Shown: positions 55,271 to 63,877 of the stretch, piece after piece
Layout of the letters: every line of letters begins with the position of its first letter
How positions within the stretch are numbered: the stretch's first letter is position 1
Assembly (NCBI GenBank): GCA_029858965.1
Contig: JAOUDZ010000010.1
Span: 31,365-95,364 of the forward strand
Reading direction: 5' to 3'
From: Cyclobacteriaceae bacterium
GTDB lineage: Bacteria; Bacteroidota; Bacteroidia; Cytophagales; Cyclobacteriaceae
DNA length: 64,000 bases
The notes under the pieces: generated by a model
Told to the model about the DNA's origin: nothing
What the model saw: only the letters and a program-made list of their open reading frames with translations
Databases searched by the model: none
Translations under genes and position numbers: made by a program

Positions 55271-55639
55271 ATGATTAGAGCTATAAGTTTTCTCCTGATC
55301 ATTTTATTGGGATCCTGCACAAAGCACAAAACCTTATTTAGTCCGCTTGAAGAACAAGCGTTAAGCGTGGCTGCATTGAAATGCCAAAATGCAAATTCGA
55401 TGGAATGGCTGCGCAAGATTATCGCACTTTCTGAAGTTGACTTTCAGTATAAAGGGTCAATTTATGCCATCCAATGCAGGAGCGGAATGGTATTTCTACA
55501 CCAACCCTGGATCAATGGTTGCTTTGGCTGTAACCTCTATACCTGCGAGGGCACTTCCCTTTTGCTCACCGAAGCTGAAAAAACCGAGATTATTGCAGGA
55601 GCCAAAGAAGAAAACCTGATCTATACCTCCTCCAGATAA
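55271..55639 (+). CDS. Small Cys-rich lipoprotein, unknown function
   Basis: Predicted 122 residues. Signal ILLGSC gives a lipidated Cys. The mature part has several more Cys residues (KCQNANS, IQCRSGM, NGCFGCNLYTCEG), which could form disulfides in the periplasm or bind metal. The sequence LSPLEEQALSVAA-like helix and VDFQYKGSIYAIQC strand suggest a small alpha/beta domain. No family recognised. It ends only 4 nt before the stop of the convergent deacetylase gene, leaving no room for a terminator between them. Confidence 0.7.
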   Translation: MIRAISFLLIILLGSCTKHKTLFSPLEEQALSVAALKCQNANSMEWLRKIIALSEVDFQYKGSIYAIQCRSGMVFLHQPWINGCFGCNLYTCEGTSLLLTEAEKTEIIAGAKEENLIYTSSR

Positions 55640-55643
55640 CCTG

Positions 55644-56500
55644 TCATTTCTTTAGATCGGCGTAACTTATTAATTGAATCCCAAGGCGCTTAACGGTGTT
55701 CCTTACACGCTCATCCGTCCACGTATCGGTTACACCTTGCCTGTCGACGGCAACAGTTTCATAGCCAATATGATGAATAGCCCTGAGCTCTGGCGTGTCG
55801 ATTCCGGGGTGGTCAACAAAAAGATAGGTTTCCCCGGGCTTCAAACTCTCCAGCATTCTGATGAAGCTTTCAATTTTTTGCTCAGCTGTTTCTTTCGCAC
55901 CAATATAGCTTATGCTTTTTACTCCAAGCTCCTTTGGATCAATGTCAATTTCATATTCTATAGATATTTTTTTGCCAATGCGCCTACTTCGGGGCTCATA
56001 TTATGACATCCCATATGTCCCGAAATGTGGGTAATATTCGGGACTTTCCTTAAGGCCAATTCAATCTGGGCACGCAGTTCCTTTTCTATATCGGACATGG
56101 TCCAGCTATGCTCGACCAGCGCCTTGCCAGGATAGTTTTTATTGGGCCATATCATAGGAAAAAAATAACCATCTTCGTCGGTGAGGCTGGGACAATTGGA
56201 GACTGGCCTATATTTTATATTATCCCATTCACTAGTCAGCGCAAGGTGGATGCCTACATCGACCGTTGGATTTTCCTGCAACAGTTTTACGGCTTCCGGA
56301 AACCAGGGTGATGGTACAATGACTTCAATAGAAGTTTCGATCCCCTCTTTCATCGTCTTAATGAGCGCTTCGTTGCCTGCATGAGAAAAACCCATGTCGT
56401 CACCACGAACAATTAATCTGGGTGGTTGCTGGGCAAGTGTAGAGATCTCCGTCGACAGCATGAGGATTACAGAAAGGGTACTTACTATATTATTTATCAT
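55644..56500 (-). pseudogene. ChbG/YdjC-type carbohydrate deacetylase gene, interrupted by a -1 frame change at an A7 tract
   Basis: From ATG 56500 the first frame gives a signal peptide (VSTLSVILMLSTEISTLAQQ), then ChbG/YdjC motifs: RLIVRGDDMGFSHAGNEA with the metal Asp pair, TVDVGIHLALTSEWD and ITHISGHMGCHN with metal His residues. It stops at TAG 55958-55960 after ALAKKYL. Downstream in the -1 frame come IEYEIDIDPKELGVKSISYIGAKE and then GETYLFVDHPGIDTPELRAI, the rest of the family. The switch falls in T7 at 55967-55973 (A7 on the gene strand), read as GCA-AAA-AAA. A single A added, or a -1 ribosomal slip on A-AAA-AAA, would join the frames into a 285-residue protein of normal size. So this is a pseudogene, a sequencing error in a homopolymer, or a recoded gene. 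Confidence 0.85.
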
Positions 56501-56513
56501 GGCAATATGAGTT

Positions 56514-59279
56514 TCACGGTATTGATTCAAAAGAATAGTCACCTGACCCAAGGTGTACAACCGTATATCCATCTGCAAACTTTACAAATGTAATATCCGC
56601 TACTGTATCAATTGATCTTCCATCCGTCGTAACTGTAGCGTCGCGCTTGGATGGAATCCATACTTCAGCATGTGTATTTGCCGGAATAGAAACGTTAAAC
56701 TTGATCCGGCTATTTTCCATTTTCCAACTACTTGCAATTTTCCCATTGATTGAAGTGTAGGTTCCCTTTGCCCAGGTAAGATCTCCGGCTGGTTGTGGTT
56801 TGATCACGATCTTCCTGAAACCGGGGGCACCGGGATTGATGCCCAATAAAGAACGGTAGAACCATTCATCAATCGAACCAAACATAGGATGATTTTGGGA
56901 CGGTGCGTTGTCCGGATACTCCCACGATTCCCATAACGTCGTGGCACCTTTTGCCAGCATATATCCCCAACCCGGATAATCTTTCTGATTGGCGATCGTG
57001 TAAGCCGCTTCCTGGAGGTTGTTTTGGCGCAGCACATCAAACATCATCATCACCCCAAAAATACCGGACGAAACATGCCAGTTGTGGCGCTCAAATTCAT
57101 CCAGCAATACCTTCATTGTATTTTCCTTTTCCGGTGAAAGATCATACCATAATGCAAAAAGCTGTGCCGATTGGGTTCCATTATCAAACCGACCCGTATG
57201 CGGTACCAAATATTTAGAAATAATGCTTCTCTTAATTTGTTCACCAAGGTTGGCATATTTCAACGAATCCTGCTGTTTGCCCAGGATGCCTGCAAACTCT
57301 GCAGCAAGTAATAGGTGATGATAATAGAATGCAGATGCGCTCAAGGATTCTGGCTTAGGATCAATCGCAACATGGTCGCTGATGTCCCAATAAAACAATC
57401 CGTCGATGGCTTTCGATTGTAAGAATTCGATCTGCCTCACTACCGCCGGAAAATGCATCTCGATAATGCGCTTGTCACCATAAAATTCATACAATCGCTT
57501 TTGCAAATAGGGAAAAGCAAGTTGCCATCCTAACGGTCCGGATTCTCCACCAACACCTTTGTCATGAATTCCGGTATATGGGGCAATTTCAGTAATACCA
57601 CCATCAGGTTGCTGCTCATTGGCAAAATCCTGAACGGCCTTAGCATAGAACTTGCTCATATCGAAATTGAAAAGATAGGCATTCGCGGTGGTAACCATGT
57701 CGGCTCCATATCCCATCTTTTCCCGTCCCGGGCAATCTGATTGTACGCTGAATACATTGCTCAGAAAAGTCCATTGTACGGCTTGGTGGACCTTGTTTAA
57801 CATCTCGTTGGAACAGGCGAATTCTCCAACCTGTTGTAAGTCGGAATTCATTCTTAGCCCTTCGATATCATTGCTTGAAGGTTTACCTGGCCATCCGGTA
57901 ATTTCTACGTACCGAAACCCATGAAAAGTGAAGCGCGGGGACCATGTTTCTACACCCGATCCTTTGAGCGTGTAGCTGTCCTCCTGCCAGGCCGTGGCTG
58001 GTGCACCGGGTCCACCGCTTAGATTCCATATTTCTTTTATTTGCCCTGCCACAGTTGTAAGGTAATTCAATGCGCCATCTGGGTGAAGTGCTTCACCATA
58101 GCGTAAGCTTATTCTGGTAGCGGCTTTTCCCATGACTTTTATTCTTACCACACCTGCAAAATTCTGTCCCATGTCCACAATAAAAACGCCTGGTTTCAGC
58201 TCTGTAATTGAAACGGGTTTCAGCACCCGAGTCACCCGAATAGGTGGCTGCTCCTGAACGTGCAGCACGCCGGATGGGCCTTGTACGAGAGCAGCACTTG
58301 TCCACTCATTGCGCACCGGACGCTGTTTGTTCCAATTCTTTTGTTCCAATCGTGAATCGTAATGCTCACCCAGGTAGACACTATTGCGCAAAACAGGTCC
58401 GGGCGCAGTCTGCCAGCTTTCATCCGTTGGGATGATTTCCTCCGATCCGTCGATGTAGCGAATATGTATTTCAGCTTTTACACATGGTCGTCCGGTTTGT
58501 TGAAAATCGCGCAGATTAAATTTGCGAAAAAGTCGTAAAGGCAAGGGATTCCACCAGCCATTACCGAGCATAATACCGATAACATTTGTACCCGGCTTCA
58601 GCGATGCAGTAATATCGTGCACTGCATAGAGCACTTCCTTCTTATAAGTTGTCCAACCTGGCTCGAGCACGTGATTGCCGATCCTATTTCCATTAACATA
58701 GGCTTGGTGATAACCAACACCCGCCACGTATAATCTTGCAGCCGCAACTTTCTTCTTCACTACATGTTCTTTCCGAAAGAGCGGCATTCGGTCATCTTTG
58801 TAAAAATCCTCATCATGTTCAAACTGCTTGCTTCCATCATCAATCCAGGATGCTTTCCAGTCTGCATCTCCCAGCATAGCTGTTTCAAACCATGCCGTTT
58901 TGCTCCATGAAGATACGGTGCCATACCTATCATAAGTACGGACACGCCAATAGTATCGGGTGAATGATTTCAATGGTTCACCGTTGTATTCAATCAACGC
59001 ATTTTCAGAACGGTCCACTTTGCCAGTCCACCAAATTTTTCCGTGATCATTTTCAACCGATACTGCATCGTCGCTGACTAATATCTCATATGCTGTTTGA
59101 TATTGATTTCTTTCGTGTGTATTGAATATCCAGGTAAATCGCGGCTTACGGGTATCGATCCCCAGTGGATTGACCTGATACTCACAGGTCAGGTTGACCG
59201 GTTGCAGATCAGATGCCATGAGCGAGACATGCAATCCTGCAGACAGCGCAACAACAAGAATAAACGATAATTCTTTCAA
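56514..59279 (-). CDS. Alpha-L-rhamnosidase, GH78
   Basis: Predicted 921 residues from TTG 59279; it gives a signal peptide (ELSFILVVALSAGLHVSLM) and no ATG is close. GH78 plan: an N-terminal Ig-like domain with LTCEYQVNPLGIDTRKPRFTWIF, two carbohydrate-binding domains with RLYVAGVGYHQAYVNGNRIGN and EPGWTTYKKEVLYAV, then the (alpha/alpha)6 catalytic domain with the general-acid region FSVQSDCPGREKMGYGADM near residue 515, PYTGIHDKGVGGESGPLGWQ, and TTLWESWEYPD. The C-terminal beta domain ends in GDYSFESIP. It removes terminal alpha-L-rhamnose from glycans or glycosides outside the cytoplasm. It is next to the ChbG gene and the rhamnose catabolic genes. Confidence 0.95.
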   Translation of the reverse strand: MKELSFILVVALSAGLHVSLMASDLQPVNLTCEYQVNPLGIDTRKPRFTWIFNTHERNQYQTAYEILVSDDAVSVENDHGKIWWTGKVDRSENALIEYNGEPLKSFTRYYWRVRTYDRYGTVSSWSKTAWFETAMLGDADWKASWIDDGSKQFEHDEDFYKDDRMPLFRKEHVVKKKVAAARLYVAGVGYHQAYVNGNRIGNHVLEPGWTTYKKEVLYAVHDITASLKPGTNVIGIMLGNGWWNPLPLRLFRKFNLRDFQQTGRPCVKAEIHIRYIDGSEEIIPTDESWQTAPGPVLRNSVYLGEHYDSRLEQKNWNKQRPVRNEWTSAALVQGPSGVLHVQEQPPIRVTRVLKPVSITELKPGVFIVDMGQNFAGVVRIKVMGKAATRISLRYGEALHPDGALNYLTTVAGQIKEIWNLSGGPGAPATAWQEDSYTLKGSGVETWSPRFTFHGFRYVEITGWPGKPSSNDIEGLRMNSDLQQVGEFACSNEMLNKVHQAVQWTFLSNVFSVQSDCPGREKMGYGADMVTTANAYLFNFDMSKFYAKAVQDFANEQQPDGGITEIAPYTGIHDKGVGGESGPLGWQLAFPYLQKRLYEFYGDKRIIEMHFPAVVRQIEFLQSKAIDGLFYWDISDHVAIDPKPESLSASAFYYHHLLLAAEFAGILGKQQDSLKYANLGEQIKRSIISKYLVPHTGRFDNGTQSAQLFALWYDLSPEKENTMKVLLDEFERHNWHVSSGIFGVMMMFDVLRQNNLQEAAYTIANQKDYPGWGYMLAKGATTLWESWEYPDNAPSQNHPMFGSIDEWFYRSLLGINPGAPGFRKIVIKPQPAGDLTWAKGTYTSINGKIASSWKMENSRIKFNVSIPANTHAEVWIPSKRDATVTTDGRSIDTVADITFVKFADGYTVVHLGSGDYSFESIP

Positions 59280-59559
59280 GGAGGTGAATTTAAAGTCGAA
59301 TTTGATCTTACAACTTTACACTACTCAAATACCAAAATGCTTGCGCACTCATCTCATGACTTTCCTCAATAAGTCCACTTTCTTGCCAAGCAAGCTGCGC
59401 AGCACTCAGTAATATTACGAACAAATCCTTTAAAGATATATTATACGCTCATAGCGAAGTTCTAATCAATAAACAGGCCGCATGAGCAACAGCCAAGTTT
59501 ACAGAATCTTTGAAATATCATTAATACGATTAACTTGTGCTCAATCAATAACTGCGAAA

Positions 59560-60285
59560 ATGGAAATAAAAGTATACCCAGACTACAAGACACTATGCCG
59601 GTCCACAGCCGACCTAATTGTAGACTACCTGTTAAGAAAAAAGAATGCGTTGGTCTGCCTGGCATCCGGCCACACCCCGCGCGGGGTTTTTGAATGTTTA
59701 GTCCAAGACGTTGAAAATAAGCGATTGGATGTAAGCGCCTGTACTTTTGTTAGTCTGGATGAATGGATCGGTATCGGTGCCAGGGAAAATGGATCATGCC
59801 GAAACATGATGGATGAAGATTTTTTTGGCCCCCTCCAAATTCCCGAATCACAAATCATATTTTTTGATGGCAAGGCTGCCAACCTGGACGAGCAAGTCGG
59901 CGAAGTGAATAGCATAATCGATGCAAACGGCGGCCTGGACATTATGCTTGTCGGGGTTGGCACGAACGGTCACATCGCCATGAATGAACCAGGTACTTCA
60001 TTCGAAGCTGTGGCACACATCAGTACCCTAGCAGAAGAAACAAAGATAGTCGGGCAAAAATATTTCAGCACCGCCACAGGCTTGAGCAAAGGAATCACGC
60101 TAGGGCTAAAGCATTTTCGCGAAGCGCGACTACCCATTCTGATGGCAAACGGGAGCAAAAAAACGTCCATTATGCACAAGATATTTTTATCAACTCCAGA
60201 CGAGATGCTGCCAGGGAGTGTCATTCACCTCATCCCGCAAGGGTTCGTCATGCTCGATAGTGATGCAGGCACATCCGGTGAATAG
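59560..60285 (+). CDS. Glucosamine-6-phosphate deaminase/6-phosphogluconolactonase family protein (NagB-like)
   Basis: Predicted 241 residues from ATG 59560; an in-frame ATG at 59482 would add 26 residues that do not match the family. NagB-type landmarks: ALVCLASGHTPRGVFECL, FVSLDEWIG with the catalytic Asp region, IMLVGVGTNGHIAMNEPG with His and Glu of the deaminase active site, and the final GSVIHLIPQGFVMLDSDA. The short length (241) is closer to bacterial NagB than to lactonases. Deamination of glucosamine-6-phosphate is the leading guess, but in this rhamnose setting a related sugar-phosphate isomerase activity is possible. A weak promoter (-33 TTTG 59509-59512, near-consensus -7 TAACTTGT 59531-59538) favours the later start. 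Confidence 0.86.
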   Translation: MEIKVYPDYKTLCRSTADLIVDYLLRKKNALVCLASGHTPRGVFECLVQDVENKRLDVSACTFVSLDEWIGIGARENGSCRNMMDEDFFGPLQIPESQIIFFDGKAANLDEQVGEVNSIIDANGGLDIMLVGVGTNGHIAMNEPGTSFEAVAHISTLAEETKIVGQKYFSTATGLSKGITLGLKHFREARLPILMANGSKKTSIMHKIFLSTPDEMLPGSVIHLIPQGFVMLDSDAGTSGE

Positions 60286-60296
60286 TCAGCGTTATA

Positions 60297-61574
60297 CTAC
60301 AATCCTGTCGCCACCGATTTTTTGCCCCGCCTGGCGATAAGTTTTTCCCTGATTTTCTGGGACCGGAAGTATCCAATGGGGTCCAGACTCCCTCCTGTTC
60401 GGAGCCGTGCTTCGGCAAGCAAAGGTCGAACATCTGTTTGAAAAGCTGCCTGCAGGATCTGTTCGCATAACACCACATCATTTTCGTGCTGCGCATGCTC
60501 AAGCGTCTCTACATTCACCAAAAGTGCTTTGGCATAGGCCGACCGTATATTCTCGAGCGAATTGATAAGATCTTCGATTGGATCTTTGATGTTATGACTT
60601 GCGTCAATCATATAGGCTACAGCAGGATTCCTAACCTGCCGGTCGTTTGCTCCTGCAACCAATTCATTGAAAATTAAGAATAGCTGGTACGGCTTTATAG
60701 AACCTGTGGTGAGGTCATCATCGCCATAGTGTGAGCCGTTGAAATGGAATCCGCCAAGGCGACCAAAATGAAGCAGTCTGGCTACAATCTGTTCTATGTT
60801 AGTATTGGGTAGATGATGCCCAAGGTCAACCAAGACATTTGCGCGGTCACCACAAGCCTGACTCATCTGGTACGATGTACCCCAATCCGGAATGACGGTA
60901 GAATAAAAACCAGGTTCATACGGCTTGTATTCGATTAACATGTTCCAGTCACCCGGCATCGCTTTGTATATTTGCTGCAAAGAATCAAGCGTTCGGGCAT
61001 AAGCCTTTCTGAAATGATGCTGTCCCGGAAAGTTCGACCCATCCGCCAACCAAACCGTGAGAACTTTACTGTTAAGCCTGATACCGTGTTCAACCACTTC
61101 GATGTTATGATCCACAGCCTGCTTTCGGATACGGTCATCCGTATGACACAGGGATCCAAATTTGTAAGAGTACTTCTGATCAGCCTGGTCCTGGAAAGTG
61201 TTTGAGTTAACAGAATCTATGATCAATTCATTCTCTCTTAACAGTTCCAGGATAGATGTTGCGTCTTTGGGTATATCCCAGGGGATATGCAATGAAATAG
61301 AATTAGTTGCCCTGGTTGCCTGGTGAATCAATCCAACATCTTCAATTTTCTCCTCAAGCGTGCGAGGCTCGCCCCCTGCCGGAAATCGCCCAAAACGGGT
61401 TCCGCCTGTTCCCAGGGCCCAGCTGGGCACAGCAACCTGGAAAGATTCGATTTTGCGAATCACCTTATCGTAAGCAGTATCATCCAATGACAATACATTC
61501 CTGAGAAATTCCACTTTCTGCCGATGTTGTTGAAGGTCTTGCTCATTGGTTGCTTCTGGTACGGAGACGGCCAT
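60297..61574 (-). CDS. rhaI: L-rhamnose isomerase, RhaI type
   Basis: Predicted 425 residues. Xylose isomerase-like TIM barrel with the sequence features of the Pseudomonas-type L-rhamnose isomerase: FQVAVPSWALGTGGTRFGRFPAGGEP at the start, SVNSNTFQDQ, LTVWLADGSNFPGQHHFRKA, MLIEYKPYEPGFYSTVIPDWGTSY with the metal Glu, VLVDLGHHLPNTNIEQIVARLL with Asp/His, and GGFHFNGSHYGDDDLTTG. It converts L-rhamnose to L-rhamnulose. It is divergent from the FGGY kinase gene (241-bp gap with a long inverted repeat) and convergent with the NagB-like gene. The E. coli RhaA family is unrelated in sequence. Confidence 0.94.
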   Translation of the reverse strand: MAVSVPEATNEQDLQQHRQKVEFLRNVLSLDDTAYDKVIRKIESFQVAVPSWALGTGGTRFGRFPAGGEPRTLEEKIEDVGLIHQATRATNSISLHIPWDIPKDATSILELLRENELIIDSVNSNTFQDQADQKYSYKFGSLCHTDDRIRKQAVDHNIEVVEHGIRLNSKVLTVWLADGSNFPGQHHFRKAYARTLDSLQQIYKAMPGDWNMLIEYKPYEPGFYSTVIPDWGTSYQMSQACGDRANVLVDLGHHLPNTNIEQIVARLLHFGRLGGFHFNGSHYGDDDLTTGSIKPYQLFLIFNELVAGANDRQVRNPAVAYMIDASHNIKDPIEDLINSLENIRSAYAKALLVNVETLEHAQHENDVVLCEQILQAAFQTDVRPLLAEARLRTGGSLDPIGYFRSQKIREKLIARRGKKSVATGL

Positions 61575-61607
61575 TGTTGTATTGTTTAGGTTGCCATGTA
61601 AATGTTA

Positions 61608-61686
61608 TTCCACAAACCCTGTCGTTGATGCCATGTGCGCCGCCGCGCCTGTCTTTGCAGCGTCAAAACGACAGGGTTATTTGGAA
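61608..61686. repeat. Long inverted repeat between rhaI and the kinase gene
   Basis: Perfect 12-bp arms AACCCTGTCGTT (61615-61626) and AACGACAGGGTT (61667-61678) enclose 40 bp of GC-rich DNA. The arms extend outward with one indel to TTCCA/TGGAA (61608-61612 and 61682-61686). The spacing of about 40 bp is long for one operator but suits two separate operator sites, or a small palindromic element. It is 34 nt from the rhaI ATG and 130 nt from the kinase TTG. Confidence 0.7.
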
Positions 61687-61815
61687 TTTTAGTTAAATTA
61701 AAAGAATTCAGAAACCAACCGTAGTTAAGGTCAAAAAACTTTGAGCACAATGTAAAAAAGCAAACAGTATTCTCTTGATTTTTTTTCTGATATTTCTGTC
61801 ACTAAACGAAAAACC

Positions 61816-63201
61816 TTGAGCCGGGAACCCATAACATTGATTTTTGACATTGGGAAAACCACAAAAAAAGCTGTGGTCTTCGACTATTCCTTTCAAGTGC
61901 TGGAAGAACAGAACGTAAATTTCAAGGAGATCAAAGATGACGATGGGTTTCCGTGTGATGATCTTCCAAAAGTTTCCGCATGGGTGTTGGAAATTTTTGA
62001 TCATTATCTAAACCATTCAACATTTGAATTAACCCACTGCAATATCTCATCTTACGGTGCAAGCCTGGTACATCTGGACCATGATGGGGTGCGCTTAGAT
62101 CCATTCTATAATTATCTCAAACCCTTCCCAGCTTCCTGCAAAGGCAGGTTTCTGTCCTCGTATGACCGTGAAAACAACATTTCGGCAGTAACGGCATCAC
62201 CATTTCTTGGGATGCTGAACTCCGGCCTGCAATTGTTTTGGCTCAAATATGAAAAGCCGGTAATGTTTCAGCAGATCATGACATCTCTGCATCTACCGCA
62301 ATACTTCACCTACCTCCTCACTGGGAAAACCTATACCGACCTTACCAGTGTGGGGTGCCATACCATGCTTTGGGATTTTCAAAAACAAGATTACCATCAA
62401 TGGGTAGACCATGAAGATTTGCGCAAACTCTTCGCCACGTTGCACCCTGCAGATTTTGCTTTTCATAACACTTTTGGTCAACGCATGATAAAAGTAGGAA
62501 TAGGTGTTCACGATAGTTCAGCTGCATTAATGCCCTATCTTGCCACACAAGACGAACCCTTTCTGCTCCTCTCTACCGGAACATGGAATATATGCTTCAA
62601 CCCGTTTAATCACGAACCGCTTACAAACACAGAATTATCTGCCGATTGCCTTTGCTTCCTCACCCCAACGGGCGGAGGGAAACCCGTAAAAGCCTCCCGT
62701 ATATTTCTGGGCAATGAACATGACCTGCAGAAAAATGCACTGACTGAATTTTTTCAAGTGTCGGCTGACTATTACCAATCAATCGGTTTCAATGAAGACC
62801 TTTATGCAGCATTAGTATCGCTCCCGGAAAATAGCAAGGCATTCTTTCCAATCGGGATGGAAGGCTCCGGTCCCTTACCCGAAAAACAAACACGGCAAAC
62901 TGACTTCACTGCCTTTACTAATTTTGACGAGGCCTACCATCAACTCGTAAGATACCTGGTTAAGTGGCAACTTCTTTCCATTCAATTGCTTGATCCCACA
63001 AAAAAAATAAAGAATGTAATTGTTGTTGGTGGTTTTGCAAAAAACACCCTGTTCCTGGAGATTCTAAAACGGGAGGAAAGCGATCGTAAAATTCTTATTT
63101 CGGATCAACCGCGTGCGAGTGCACTAGGCGCCGCGTGGCTGGTCGCCGGAGAAAACGCATATCGCGGAAATGCAGGGACGCTCTCGGTAACCGAGGTTTA
63201 G
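61816..63201 (+). CDS. FGGY-family carbohydrate kinase, probable L-rhamnulokinase
   Basis: Predicted 461 residues from TTG 61816; no ATG or GTG gives the conserved start SREPITLIFDIGKTTKKAVVFD. The ATPase (actin-like) fold shows the N-terminal phosphate site (FDIGKTTKK), an EIKDDDGFPCDDLPKVSAWV segment that I recall from Bacteroidota sugar kinases of rhamnose and fucose loci, LLLSTGTWNICFNPF, and the C-terminal VIVVGGFAKNTLFLEIL with DQPRASALGAAWLV. Beside L-rhamnose isomerase the likely reaction is L-rhamnulose to L-rhamnulose-1-phosphate. The aldolase needed for the next step is not in the window. MobA follows after 35 nt. Confidence 0.9.
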   Translation: MSREPITLIFDIGKTTKKAVVFDYSFQVLEEQNVNFKEIKDDDGFPCDDLPKVSAWVLEIFDHYLNHSTFELTHCNISSYGASLVHLDHDGVRLDPFYNYLKPFPASCKGRFLSSYDRENNISAVTASPFLGMLNSGLQLFWLKYEKPVMFQQIMTSLHLPQYFTYLLTGKTYTDLTSVGCHTMLWDFQKQDYHQWVDHEDLRKLFATLHPADFAFHNTFGQRMIKVGIGVHDSSAALMPYLATQDEPFLLLSTGTWNICFNPFNHEPLTNTELSADCLCFLTPTGGGKPVKASRIFLGNEHDLQKNALTEFFQVSADYYQSIGFNEDLYAALVSLPENSKAFFPIGMEGSGPLPEKQTRQTDFTAFTNFDEAYHQLVRYLVKWQLLSIQLLDPTKKIKNVIVVGGFAKNTLFLEILKREESDRKILISDQPRASALGAAWLVAGENAYRGNAGTLSVTEV

Positions 63202-63236
63202 TTTGCAGGAACTGAAGTCAAAAGCAGGGAGCAGTA

Positions 63237-63803
63237 ATGATCAATACAACGCCGTATGGACTGATATTAACCGGCGGGCAAAGCACGCGGATGGGCACGA
63301 ACAAGAGTCTGCTGAATTACAATGGCACACCACAGCGTGAGTATTTGTTTAAGCTGTTGTCAAAATGCTGTTCCGGTGTATTTACATCCTGCCGGGAGGA
63401 CCAAGAGGTTCCGCAATCGTTGAATCCCCTCACAGATTACTATAATTTCCCCGGCCCGATTAACGGAATTCTCAGTGCCTTTCAAGCGCATCCGAAGGAA
63501 AGCTGGTTAATCCTTGCGGTGGATATGCCATTTGTTGATGAAAAGGCCCTTCAGTTCCTGTTGTCACACCGGGACAAAAGAAAGTTGGCAACCTGCTTCA
63601 TGCATTCGCCGGCAAAATTCCCAGAGCCGCTGTTGACCCTATGGGAGCCGGCGGCCCACGCTCCCCTGTTAGCTTTTGCACAAGCCGGGAATATGAGCGC
63701 GCGCGCATTCCTGGCGCAAGCCAATATTCAAACTATAGAACCTTATGATAAGAAAATTCTCTTGAACATAAATTACCCAGAGGATATGGATTCCCTGCTT
63801 TAG
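63237..63803 (+). CDS. mobA: Molybdenum cofactor guanylyltransferase-like NTP transferase (MobA)
   Basis: Predicted 188 residues. MobA signature GLILTGGQSTRMGTNKSLLNYNG (GGxSxRMGxxK) for GTP and Mg binding; the Asp pair region SWLILAVDMPFVDEKAL with AVDMPF as the catalytic metal site; and the short C-terminus ending NYPEDMDSLL, as in MobA, whose usual length is about 190. It would attach GMP to molybdopterin to form the bis-MGD cofactor. No other moa/moe/mog genes are visible, so it may be transcribed from the kinase promoter. MobA-like nucleotidyltransferases of other specificity cannot be excluded. Confidence 0.9.
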   Translation: MINTTPYGLILTGGQSTRMGTNKSLLNYNGTPQREYLFKLLSKCCSGVFTSCREDQEVPQSLNPLTDYYNFPGPINGILSAFQAHPKESWLILAVDMPFVDEKALQFLLSHRDKRKLATCFMHSPAKFPEPLLTLWEPAAHAPLLAFAQAGNMSARAFLAQANIQTIEPYDKKILLNINYPEDMDSLL

Positions 63804-63877
63804 ACAAAAGAATAATAGCTGCCCGCGTTCCGGCACGTAGCTACAGCGCATCAACGCGTGAATTAGCTCAATCTTGC

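Noticed and set aside
61608..61686. Intrinsic terminator at the rhaI-kinase gap
   Set aside because: The arms are 40 bp apart and lie upstream of both divergent genes, so a terminator role makes no sense.
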